From positions 1 through 14,476 of the forward strand of contig JAFADT010000254.1 of NCBI GenBank assembly GCA_023424585.1: a stretch of DNA of 14,476 nucleotides, read 5' to 3'. Source of the DNA: Pseudomonadota bacterium (lineage in GTDB: Bacteria > Myxococcota > Myxococcia > Myxococcales > Myxococcaceae). Made by a program: the position numbers and the translations under genes. Every line of letters begins with the position of its first letter. Position 1 is the first letter of the stretch. Positions 7,203 through 13,962 of the stretch are shown one piece after another. The notes below the pieces were generated by a model, which had not been told where the DNA came from, searched no databases, and worked only from the letters and a program-made list of their open reading frames with translations.

Positions 7203-7228
7203 CGGGCGTGAAGCCTACTTCACGCCCG
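7203..7228 (-). promoter_or_regulatory. Perfect 11-bp inverted repeat directly upstream of the DUF3592 start codon
   Basis: Arms CGGGCGTGAAG (7203-7213) and CTTCACGCCCG (7218-7228) pair perfectly around a 4-base loop. In the minus-strand transcript the hairpin ends only 2 nt before the ATG of the DUF3592 gene and 144 nt after the mutS stop. No U tract follows on either strand. It could be a terminator-like 3' end for mutS mRNA, a translation-blocking stem, or a DNA operator. The structure is certain; the role is open. Confidence 0.5.
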
Positions 7229-7347
7229 GGGCCCGCGCTCCATTCGTGCCTGGGGCAGCCGCACCCGCCCTGAACCGGCGCAGGGCTGACGGCACGCGCT
7301 CGCAGCTCATGACCTGCCTGGTCGATCAGGACGACAATGCTCCCCCC

Positions 7348-7364
7348 GCACGAACCGGGCGTGC
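7348..7364 (-). terminator. Weak hairpin just after mutS
   Basis: Five base pairs, GCACG (7348-7352) with CGTGC (7360-7364), around a 7-base loop, begin about 8 nt after the mutS stop on the minus strand. A G run, not a U run, follows, so intrinsic termination is doubtful. It is listed only as the nearest candidate structure behind mutS. Confidence 0.15.
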
Positions 7365-7371
7365 CTGCAGC

Positions 7372-10140
7372 TCAACCCAAGGTCTGCTTCAGCTTCGCCA
7401 GCAGGTTGAGCGCGTCCAGCGGCGTCATCCGGTCAATGGAGACGCCCTTGAGCGCCTCCAGCACCTCCGCGTGCGCGGGGGGCACGGGCGGCGCAGCCAC
7501 CGCGGCCGGCGCAGGCGCGGGGCCCCCGAACAAGCCCAGCTGCCCCGCGTTCGTGGCGACGCGCTTCGTGGAGCGCACCGCCACACGAGGCCGGCCCGCG
7601 TCGTCCAGCTCGCCGGACTCCAGGTTCTGGAGCAGCTCCCGCGCGCGCGCCACCACCTCCGGCGGCAGGCCCGCGAGCTTCGCGACCTCGATGCCGTAGG
7701 AGCGGCTGGCCCCGCCGGGCACCAGCTTGCGCAGGAAGATGACCTTGCCGCCCTGCTCCTTCACCGCGATGCACAGGTTCTTCACCCGCGGCCGCTCGCG
7801 CGCCAGGTCCACCAGCTCGTGGTAGTGCGTGGCGAAGAGCGCCCGCGCCCCCACCTTGTCGTGGAGGTGCTCCGCGACCGCCCACGCGATGGAGAGGCCG
7901 TCGAACGTGGACGTACCACGGCCAATCTCATCCAGGATGACCAGGCTCTTCTTCGTGGCGTGGTGGAGGATGTGGCTCGTCTCCGTCATCTCCACCATGA
8001 ACGTGGACTGCCCGCGCGCCAGGTTGTCCGCCGCGCCCACGCGCGTGAAGATGCGGTCGCACAGGCCGATGCGCGCCGCCTTCGCCGGCACGAACGAGCC
8101 CGCCTGCGCCATCAGCGCCGTCAGCGCCACCTGCCGCATCACCGTGCTCTTGCCCGCCATGTTCGGGCCGGTGATGACCAGGAGCTGCGCGTCCTCCGGA
8201 TCCAGCCGCACGTCGTTGGGGACGAAGGACTCGCCCGAGCCCAGCATCCGCTCCACCACCGGGTGCCGGCCGCCGGTGATGGTCAGCCCCTCGCCCGCGT
8301 CCACCTGCGGCCGCGTGTAGCCGTACTCCGCCGCGCACCGCGCGAACGACACCAGCGCGTCCGCCGTGGCCACCGCCTCCGCCGCGGAGCGGATGGCCGG
8401 CGCCGCGGCGATCACCTTCGCGCGCAGCTCCTCGAACAGCTGGAGCTCCAGCACCACCCGGCGCTCCTCGGCGGTGAGGACCTTCTCCTCGTACTCCTTC
8501 AGCTCCTCGGTGACGAAGCGCTCCGCGCCCACCGTGGTCTGCTTGCGGATGTAGTCCCTGGGCACCGCGTGGAGGTTCGCCTTCGTCACCTCCAGGTAGT
8601 AGCCGAACACCTTGTTGTAGCGGATCTTCAGCGAGGAGATGCCCGTGCGGTCCTTCTCCCGCTGCTCCAGCTTGAGCAGGTAGTCCTTGCCGGACGTGGA
8701 CAGCGCCACCAGGTCGTCCAGCTCCGCGTGGAAGCCCGGCCGGATGAAGCCGCCCTCGCGGATGACCACCGGCGGCTCGTCCGTCACCGCGCGCATCAGC
8801 AGGTCCGCCAGCTCCGGCAGCGCGCCCAGCGGCCCGGCCAGCGACTTGAGCAGCGCCGCGTCACACCGCGCGAGCGCCGCGCCCAGCTTCGGCAGCTGCG
8901 TCAGCGACAGCCCCAGCGCGCGCAGGTCCCGCGCGTTGCCCGCGCCCAGCGACAGCCGGCCGCACAGCCGCTCCAGGTCGCCCACCTCCTTGAGCGTGGC
9001 CACCAGCTCCTCGCGCCACACGCTCTTGCCGGACAGCTCCTCCACCGCGTCCAGCCGCGCCTCGATCTCCGGCAGCGAGCACAGCGGCGCGGACAGCCAG
9101 CGCGCCAGCTTTCGCGCGCCCGGGCCCGTGGCCGTCCGGTCCAGCACGCCCAGCAGCGACCCCTTGCGCCCGCCGTCGCGCAGGCTCTTGAGCACCTCCA
9201 GGTTGCCCCGCGAGGACTCGTCCATCACCAGGCAGCCCGCGCGCTCCTGGCGCGACAGCCGGTCCACGTGCGCTGCGGGCGTCTTCTGCGTGTCCTTCAG
9301 GTAGCGCAGCGCGGCCCCGGCCGCCCCGGTGGCCAGCGGCGAGCCGTCCAGCCCGAACGCGGACAGCGACTGCACGTTGAAGTGCGAGCGCAGGAACGCG
9401 GCGGCCCGGGTGTGCTCGAAGGCCGCGCCCTCGCCCTCCGCCACGGCCGGCGCGCGCGACAGCCGCTGGCACACCTGCACCACCTCCGGCGCCTCCCGCA
9501 TCCCCTGGGGCACCAGCAGCTCGCGCGGCTCCACGCGCGACAGGCCCTCCACCAGCTCCGACAGGCCCTGCGCCTCGAAGGTGTAGAACTCGCCGGTGGA
9601 CGCCTCCAGCAGCGCCGCGCCGAAGCCCGCCTCCCCCCAGCACACGGCCGCGAGGAAGTTGCTGGCCTGCGGCTCCAGCACCTCGTCGTCCAGCACCATG
9701 CCGGGTGTGATGACCCGCGTCACCTCCCGCTGCACGATGCCCGGCCCCGCGCCCGGCTCCGTCACCTGCTCGCAGATGGCGACCTTGAGGCCGTGCTCCA
9801 CCAGCTTCGCGATGTACCGGCGCGAGGAGTGGTACGGCACCCCGCACATGGGGATCTTGTCCGCGCCCTTGGCCCGCGCCGTGAGGGTGATCTGGAGCAG
9901 CTCCGAGGCCTTCACCGCGTCCTCGAAGAACATCTCGTAGAAGTCACCCAGCCGGAAGAAGAGCACCGTGTCCGGATGGAGCGCCTTCACCTCCAGGTAC
10001 TGGCGCATCATCGGGGTCAGCGAGGCGATCTCCCGCGCTCCCGCGGGGGCCTCACCCGCGCCGACGTCCGGAGTCGTGTCCTCTTCGGGCAGCACCCCGG
10101 CCGCCGCCTTGCCTGTCTTCATCTGCTGCGTCACCACCAT
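7372..10140 (-). CDS. mutS: DNA mismatch repair protein MutS
   Basis: MutS scans DNA, binds mismatches and small loops and, with ATP, recruits MutL to start excision repair. The 922 residues (E. coli: 853) carry all expected parts. The mismatch-binding Phe-x-Glu is in GDFYEMFFEDA (Phe67, Glu69). Connector, lever and clamp regions fill the middle. The ATPase has Walker A GPNMAGKST (658-666), Walker B LVILDEIGRG (Asp737-Glu738), the STFMVEM segment (712-718) and ATHYHEL (770-776). A QLGLF pentapeptide at 867-871 fits the beta-clamp binding motif, and the last helix (about 905-921, TPLDALNLLAKLKQTL) matches the C-terminal oligomerisation element. There is an extra N-terminal segment of about 30 residues before the conserved TPMMRQYLEVKA. 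The ATG at 10138-10140 has GAAGG 6 nt upstream; the ATG at codon 7 is the alternative. No mutL is nearby. It is divergent from nhaA across 151 bp. Confidence 0.97.
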   Translation of the reverse strand: MVVTQQMKTGKAAAGVLPEEDTTPDVGAGEAPAGAREIASLTPMMRQYLEVKALHPDTVLFFRLGDFYEMFFEDAVKASELLQITLTARAKGADKIPMCGVPYHSSRRYIAKLVEHGLKVAICEQVTEPGAGPGIVQREVTRVITPGMVLDDEVLEPQASNFLAAVCWGEAGFGAALLEASTGEFYTFEAQGLSELVEGLSRVEPRELLVPQGMREAPEVVQVCQRLSRAPAVAEGEGAAFEHTRAAAFLRSHFNVQSLSAFGLDGSPLATGAAGAALRYLKDTQKTPAAHVDRLSRQERAGCLVMDESSRGNLEVLKSLRDGGRKGSLLGVLDRTATGPGARKLARWLSAPLCSLPEIEARLDAVEELSGKSVWREELVATLKEVGDLERLCGRLSLGAGNARDLRALGLSLTQLPKLGAALARCDAALLKSLAGPLGALPELADLLMRAVTDEPPVVIREGGFIRPGFHAELDDLVALSTSGKDYLLKLEQREKDRTGISSLKIRYNKVFGYYLEVTKANLHAVPRDYIRKQTTVGAERFVTEELKEYEEKVLTAEERRVVLELQLFEELRAKVIAAAPAIRSAAEAVATADALVSFARCAAEYGYTRPQVDAGEGLTITGGRHPVVERMLGSGESFVPNDVRLDPEDAQLLVITGPNMAGKSTVMRQVALTALMAQAGSFVPAKAARIGLCDRIFTRVGAADNLARGQSTFMVEMTETSHILHHATKKSLVILDEIGRGTSTFDGLSIAWAVAEHLHDKVGARALFATHYHELVDLARERPRVKNLCIAVKEQGGKVIFLRKLVPGGASRSYGIEVAKLAGLPPEVVARARELLQNLESGELDDAGRPRVAVRSTKRVATNAGQLGLFGGPAPAPAAVAAPPVPPAHAEVLEALKGVSIDRMTPLDALNLLAKLKQTLG

Positions 10141-10291
10141 CCCCGACCTTCTCTCACGGCCTTACCTCCGGATCAACGGACCGGCGCCCCTACCTGGCGC
10201 GTATGCCTACCACCCTCGTCCGACATTTTGACGGGCCCGCGACCGAAAACGGTTTGCAGGCCCCGGGCCCCCCGGCAGGCTGCCCGGCGAC
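10141..10291. promoter_or_regulatory. Divergent mutS / nhaA intergenic region
   Basis: This 151-bp gap must carry the start signals of both mutS (-) and nhaA (+). It holds the mutS ribosome-binding site (AGAGAAGG, complement of 10147-10154). A TTGACG at 10228-10233 would serve as a -35 box for nhaA, but no good -10 box stands 16-18 bp further on. There is also a short dyad ACCG-AAAA-CGGT at 10242-10253. GTAGGCAT on the minus strand (complement of 10203-10210) repeats the core seen twice in the 645-988 gap. No promoter can be fixed with confidence. Confidence 0.35.
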
Positions 10292-11647
10292 ATGGCGACC
10301 TCTCCCCCGACGACGACCCGTCCCCTCGTCCCCGCCCTGTTCAAGGTGGCCCTGGCCCCCGTGCAGGCGTTCTTCCGGCTGGAGGCCAGCAGCGGCATCC
10401 TCCTGGCGCTCTGCGCGGTGGCCGCGCTCGCCTGGGCCAACTCCCCCTGGGGCGCCACCTATGCCGCCGTCTTCGACGCGCCCCTGCGCCTGGAGGTGGC
10501 GGGCCACGGCGGCCCCTTCACCTTCCGCGAGCTCATCAACGACGGCCTGATGACGCTCTTCTTCTTCCTGGCGGGGATGGAGATCAAGCGCGAGCTGGCC
10601 GCGGGCGAGCTGCGCACCCTCTCCCGGGCGGTGCTGCCGCTCATCGCCGCGCTGGGCGGGATGGTGGTCCCCGCGGGGCTCTACTTCTTCTTCACTCGGG
10701 GCACGCCCGCGGAGGGAGGCTGGGCCATCCCCATGGCCACGGACATCGCCTTCGCCATCGGCTGCCTCACGCTGGTGAAGGCGCGCGTGAGCCAGGGGCT
10801 GGTGGTATTCCTCACCGCGCTCGCCATCTTCGACGACATCGGCGGCATCCTCGTCATCGCGCTGTTCTACGGCACGGGCGTGCACGTGGAGTGGCTGGCG
10901 GTGGCGGCGGGGCTCGTGGCGGCGCTCTGGGGGCTCAACCGCTTCTACGTGCGCAGCGGCCTGGCCTACGCCGCCGTGGGCGCGGCGCTCTGGTACGCCA
11001 TGCACCACGGCGGCATCCACGCCACGCTGTCCGGCGTGGTGCTGGGCTTGGCCATCCCCGCGCTGCCCACCCGCCCGGGGCGCGAGGTGCTGGAGGAGCT
11101 GGCGGAGTACATCCGGGGGCTCGTGTCCCAGCCGGACGACGAGGGCGCGCGGGGCGCGCAGTTGCTCCACATCGAGGAGGCGCTGGAGGACATCGAGCCG
11201 CCGCTCAACCGCTTCGTGCACCTGTGGCACGGCTACGTGGCCTACGGCATCGTGCCGCTGTTCGCGCTGGCCAACTCCGGCGTGGACGTGTCCGCCATGT
11301 CGCGCTCCGACCTGCTCAAGCCCCTGCCGCTGGGCATCATCGTGGGCCTCTTCGTGGGCAAGCAGTTGGGCATCTTCCTGTTCACCTGGGCGGCGGTGAA
11401 GGCGGGCGTGTCCCCGCTGCCCACGGGCGGCAGCGTCGCCCAGTTGCACGGGGTGGCGGTGGTGGCCGGCATCGGCTTCACGGTGGCCCTCTTCGTGGCC
11501 GGGCTGGCCTTCGCGCACCAGCCGGCCCTGCTGGCGGAGGCCAAGCTGGGCATCCTGACGGGCTCGCTGCTGTCCGCCGTCGTGGGCTACGTCCTCTTGC
11601 GCTACGTGGCCCGTCCGCCGCAGGCTGCCCCACAGGCCTCGCCATGA
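10292..11647 (+). CDS. nhaA: Na+/H+ antiporter NhaA
   Basis: NhaA exports Na+ or Li+ in exchange for H+ across the inner membrane and so controls internal pH and sodium. The 451-residue protein (E. coli: 388) is highly hydrophobic with about 12 membrane helices. Family signatures are FFFLAGMEIKREL (about 89-101), PMATDIAFAIG (147-157, Asp151), the twin ion-binding aspartates in LAIFDDIGG (Asp181-Asp182), GIHATLSG (His243, the position of the pH-sensing histidine), FALANSGVDV, and VGKQLGIF with Lys357 (the position of E. coli Lys300). The loop after helix 8 (about 257-310) is some 40 residues longer than in E. coli and rich in acidic residues. The ATG at 10292-10294 has only a weak upstream GGCAGG. 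The TGA at 11645-11647 overlaps the start of the next gene. The function is secure from motifs. Confidence 0.96.
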   Translation: MATSPPTTTRPLVPALFKVALAPVQAFFRLEASSGILLALCAVAALAWANSPWGATYAAVFDAPLRLEVAGHGGPFTFRELINDGLMTLFFFLAGMEIKRELAAGELRTLSRAVLPLIAALGGMVVPAGLYFFFTRGTPAEGGWAIPMATDIAFAIGCLTLVKARVSQGLVVFLTALAIFDDIGGILVIALFYGTGVHVEWLAVAAGLVAALWGLNRFYVRSGLAYAAVGAALWYAMHHGGIHATLSGVVLGLAIPALPTRPGREVLEELAEYIRGLVSQPDDEGARGAQLLHIEEALEDIEPPLNRFVHLWHGYVAYGIVPLFALANSGVDVSAMSRSDLLKPLPLGIIVGLFVGKQLGIFLFTWAAVKAGVSPLPTGGSVAQLHGVAVVAGIGFTVALFVAGLAFAHQPALLAEAKLGILTGSLLSAVVGYVLLRYVARPPQAAPQASP

Positions 11648-13332
11648 ATCTCCAGGACCTCAACCGCATCCGGCAGATCGCCCTCATCGCCGCCCGCCAC
11701 GGCTTCGGCGAGGTGACCGACCGCGCCGGCGTCTGGCGCCTGCTGGGCGGCCGCAAGGAGAAGGTGGAGGTCTCCGAGGAGGCCCGCCGCGAGTCCACCG
11801 CGCGCCGCTTCCGCCTCTTCCTGTCGGAGCTGGGCCCCACGTTCATCAAGCTGGGCCAGGTGCTCTCCACCCGCGCGGACCTCCTGCCCGCCGAGTTCGT
11901 GGACGAGCTGGCCACGCTCCAGGACGACGTGGAGGCCATCCCCCTGGAGGCCATCCACGCGCAGATCCGCGAGGCCCTGGGCAAGGACGTGCAGGAGCTG
12001 TTCGCCCAGGTGGATCCGGAGCCGCTCGCCGCCGCGTCCATCGCGCAGGTGCACCGCGCGGTGACGCTGGACGGCGAGGAGGTCGTCATCAAGGTGCAGC
12101 GCCCCGGCATCGCCCAGCGCATCGACGCGGACCTGGGCGTGCTGCGCTCGCTGGCGCGCCTGCTGGAGGCCGTGGTGGAGGAGACGGGCATCTACACGCC
12201 CTCCGGCATCGTGGACGAGTTCGACCGAGCCATCCACGAGGAGCTGGACTTCATCAACGAGGCCACCAACATCCGCGCGTTCCTGGAGAACCACAAGGAC
12301 CGCCCGTACCTGAAGATTCCGCGCGTGCACGCGGCGCTCTCCAGCCGCACCGTGCTCACCATGGAGTTCATCCGCGGGGAGAAGATCAACCCCGCGACCC
12401 TGGCGGAGGCGGACCGCAAGCAGGTGGCCCAGCACATCCTGGAGGCCAGCTTCCGCCAGCTCTTCGACGACGGCCTGTTCCACGGCGACCCGCACCCCGG
12501 CAACGTGCTGCTCATGGAGGGCAACCGGCTGGCGCTGCTGGACTTCGGCGTGGTGGGCCGGCTCACCCGCCCCATGCAGGAGACGCTGGTGATGCTGTGC
12601 CTGGCGGTGGCGCTGAAGGACAGCGACTCCGTGGCGCGCATCCTCTACCGCGTGGGCGTGCCGGACTCGCGCGCCAACCTGATGGGCTTCCGCAACGACA
12701 TCGAGTCCATCCTCGGCCAGCACCTGCCCACCACGCTGGGCCAGGTGGACGCGCGCACGCTCCTGCGCGACCTGCTGGACCTGGCGGTGAAGTACCGCAT
12801 CCGCATCCCCAAGGAGTACGCGCTCCTGTCGCGCGCCTCCATCTCCACGGAGGGCATGCTGCGCGGACTCTACCCGGAGCTGAACATCCTGGAGGTCGCG
12901 CTGCCGTACGCGAAGGAGCTGATGGCGGGCCGGTATGACCCCACGCAGCTCCAGGGCGGCCTGATGCGCACGCTGCTGCGCTTCCAGTCCATGGCGCAGG
13001 ACCTGCCCACGCAGCTGTCGCAGATCCTGATGGACCTGGAGACGGGCAAGTTCAGCGTCACGGTGCGCGCGGAGCAGTTCGACAAGCTCAACGAGAACCT
13101 GCGCAGCGTGGCCGTCATCGCCTTCCTGGGCCTGTGCGCGTGCGGCTTCATCGTGGGCGCCTTCATCGCCTTCGCGCCCCGGCCGCCCATGTACGGGAAC
13201 GTGCCGGTGCTGGGCATCGTGGGCATCGCGCTCGCCGCGGCCCTCTTCGGCGCGGTGCTCACCTGGTACCTGTTCGGCGGCCGCTTCGGGAAGCTCCGGG
13301 TGACGCGCTTCCTCAAGAAGCGCAACAGGTAG
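11644..13332 (+). CDS. AarF/UbiB (ABC1) family atypical protein kinase
   Basis: UbiB/AarF/Coq8 proteins are membrane-bound, kinase-like ATPases that support assembly or substrate access of the quinone biosynthesis complex; they are ATPases more than protein kinases. The 562 residues show the family's KxGQ motif (FIKLGQVLSTR, Lys69/Gly71/Gln72), the Ala-rich nucleotide loop AASIAQVH (130-137), the ATP-contacting Lys150 (VVIKVQRP), Glu200-x-Asp202, the catalytic loop HGDPHPGN (280-287) and the DFG motif (300-302). Two C-terminal membrane helices follow (about 488-510 and 521-544), as in UbiB. All catalytic positions are intact. Its ATG (11644-11646) overlaps the nhaA TGA as ATGA with no separate Shine-Dalgarno, so translation should be coupled to nhaA. 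A longer frame that continues upstream through nhaA is open only by composition and is not the gene. Myxobacteria use menaquinone, so the quinone involved may not be ubiquinone. Confidence 0.94.
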   Translation: MNLQDLNRIRQIALIAARHGFGEVTDRAGVWRLLGGRKEKVEVSEEARRESTARRFRLFLSELGPTFIKLGQVLSTRADLLPAEFVDELATLQDDVEAIPLEAIHAQIREALGKDVQELFAQVDPEPLAAASIAQVHRAVTLDGEEVVIKVQRPGIAQRIDADLGVLRSLARLLEAVVEETGIYTPSGIVDEFDRAIHEELDFINEATNIRAFLENHKDRPYLKIPRVHAALSSRTVLTMEFIRGEKINPATLAEADRKQVAQHILEASFRQLFDDGLFHGDPHPGNVLLMEGNRLALLDFGVVGRLTRPMQETLVMLCLAVALKDSDSVARILYRVGVPDSRANLMGFRNDIESILGQHLPTTLGQVDARTLLRDLLDLAVKYRIRIPKEYALLSRASISTEGMLRGLYPELNILEVALPYAKELMAGRYDPTQLQGGLMRTLLRFQSMAQDLPTQLSQILMDLETGKFSVTVRAEQFDKLNENLRSVAVIAFLGLCACGFIVGAFIAFAPRPPMYGNVPVLGIVGIALAAALFGAVLTWYLFGGRFGKLRVTRFLKKRNR

Positions 13333-13363
13333 CCGGGGACCCGCCGGCGCTCGGGGCGAGGTA

Positions 13364-13382
13364 GGTGTGACCCCCTCGCACC
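13364..13382 (+). terminator. Possible hairpin after the AarF/UbiB gene
   Basis: GGTGTGA (13364-13370) can pair with TCGCACC (13376-13382) over 7 positions, one a G-U pair, with a 5-base C loop, 31 nt after the stop codon. No U tract follows, and an alternative CCCC/GGGG pairing overlaps it. The position fits the end of the nhaA-aarF transcript, but the evidence is weak. Confidence 0.2.
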
Positions 13383-13414
13383 CAGGGGAGGGCAAGCGGA
13401 GAAGGGAGCGCGTG

Positions 13415-13439
13415 TCACGTGAGCGCGAACGGATCCGTT
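13415..13439. promoter_or_regulatory. Two adjacent perfect palindromes upstream of the cytochrome lipoprotein gene
   Basis: TCACGTGA (13415-13422) and AACGGATCCGTT (13428-13439) are both perfect palindromes, with centres 15 bp apart. They lie 65-90 bp before the likely GTG start at 13504 and just before a weak promoter-like pair, TGCACA (13446-13451) and TATCCT (13469-13474), spaced 17 bp. That arrangement would suit an operator for a dimeric regulator. No known binding motif is assigned. Confidence 0.35.
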
Positions 13440-13503
13440 GAAGGGTGCACAGTCCCGCGCGGGCCGGGTATCCTGCGGGGCTTGTCGCTCCCCTCTTGCC
13501 CCC

Positions 13504-13962
13504 GTGCTCGACTTGTTCGCGAACCCATCCGCCGCCCGTCGTCCGTCGCGCGCCACGCTGGTCGCGGCCGCGCTCCTCGCCACCACCGCCGGCTGTGCTG
13601 GCGGGCTTGATGACCCCGAGCGCTTCACCGGAGGCAACACCAGCTCCTGCGCGCCGGGCACCACCGCGTCCAGCATCATCCAGGCGCAGTGCTTCACGTG
13701 TCACTCCACGGAGAACAAGGCCGCGGGCGGGAACCTGGACCTCCAGGCGTCCGGCCTCCCCGGGCGGCTCTACACCACCAACGCGACGTGCGACGCGGCG
13801 CCGCTGGCGGACAGCGCCAACCCGTCCCAGTCGTTCTTCCTGAAGAAGCTGACGACGTCCCCGGGCTGTGGCGCGCAGATGCCGCTGGGCAGCTCGCTGA
13901 GCGCCGCGGACACGGCCTGCCTCACCGAGTGGCTCGTCGCCGGAAAGCCGAGCAACCCGTGA
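13504..13962 (+). CDS. Small lipoprotein with a c-type haem motif
   Basis: This is probably a lipid-anchored, single-haem electron carrier outside the inner membrane; the redox partner is unknown. From the GTG at 13504 it has 152 residues. A basic n-region (RRPSR), hydrophobic stretch ATLVAAALLATTAG and lipobox TAG-Cys31 form a lipoprotein signal. The haem-binding CFTCH is at 63-67, followed by GGNLDL, and a likely axial methionine is Met126 in CGAQMPLG. The order CxxCH, GG-x-L-D-L, S-FF-LKKL, MP, then LTEWL, matches the short cytochromes found in many myxobacterial and planctomycete lipoproteins. Besides the haem pair, Cys49, Cys96, Cys122 and Cys139 could form two disulphides. The frame stays open upstream to a TTG at 13438, but only a start near 13504 (or TTG at 13513) puts the signal peptide at the N-terminus; no clear Shine-Dalgarno supports either. 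Its TGA overlaps the next ATG by one base. Confidence 0.75.
   Translation: MLDLFANPSAARRPSRATLVAAALLATTAGCAGGLDDPERFTGGNTSSCAPGTTASSIIQAQCFTCHSTENKAAGGNLDLQASGLPGRLYTTNATCDAAPLADSANPSQSFFLKKLTTSPGCGAQMPLGSSLSAADTACLTEWLVAGKPSNP

Noticed and set aside
7201..7374. The frame after the mutS TGA stays open into the DUF3592 gene, suggesting a read-through fusion
   Set aside because: 57 codons without a stop is not rare at this GC content, and MutS ends naturally with its conserved C-terminal helix.
4702..13332. A plus-strand frame open for 2876 codons, antisense to the amidase, DUF3592 and mutS genes and running into the AarF gene
   Set aside because: In DNA with nearly all-G/C third positions, stop codons are rare in the opposing frames. 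The antisense part is Arg/His/Leu/Gln-rich and shows no domain; only the last 562 codons (from 11644) are a real gene.
13454..13463. Palindrome CCCGCGCGGG
   Set aside because: Only G and C bases; expected often in DNA of this composition.
13438..13503. Upstream TTG start for the cytochrome lipoprotein
   Set aside because: It would put 22 residues with two extra cysteines before the signal peptide and would start inside a palindrome, with no good ribosome-binding site.
11602..13704. Minus-strand 700-codon frame over the AarF gene (and a 442-codon one over nhaA)
   Set aside because: They mirror well-supported genes and have His/Gln/Arg/Glu-rich composition typical of shadow frames.
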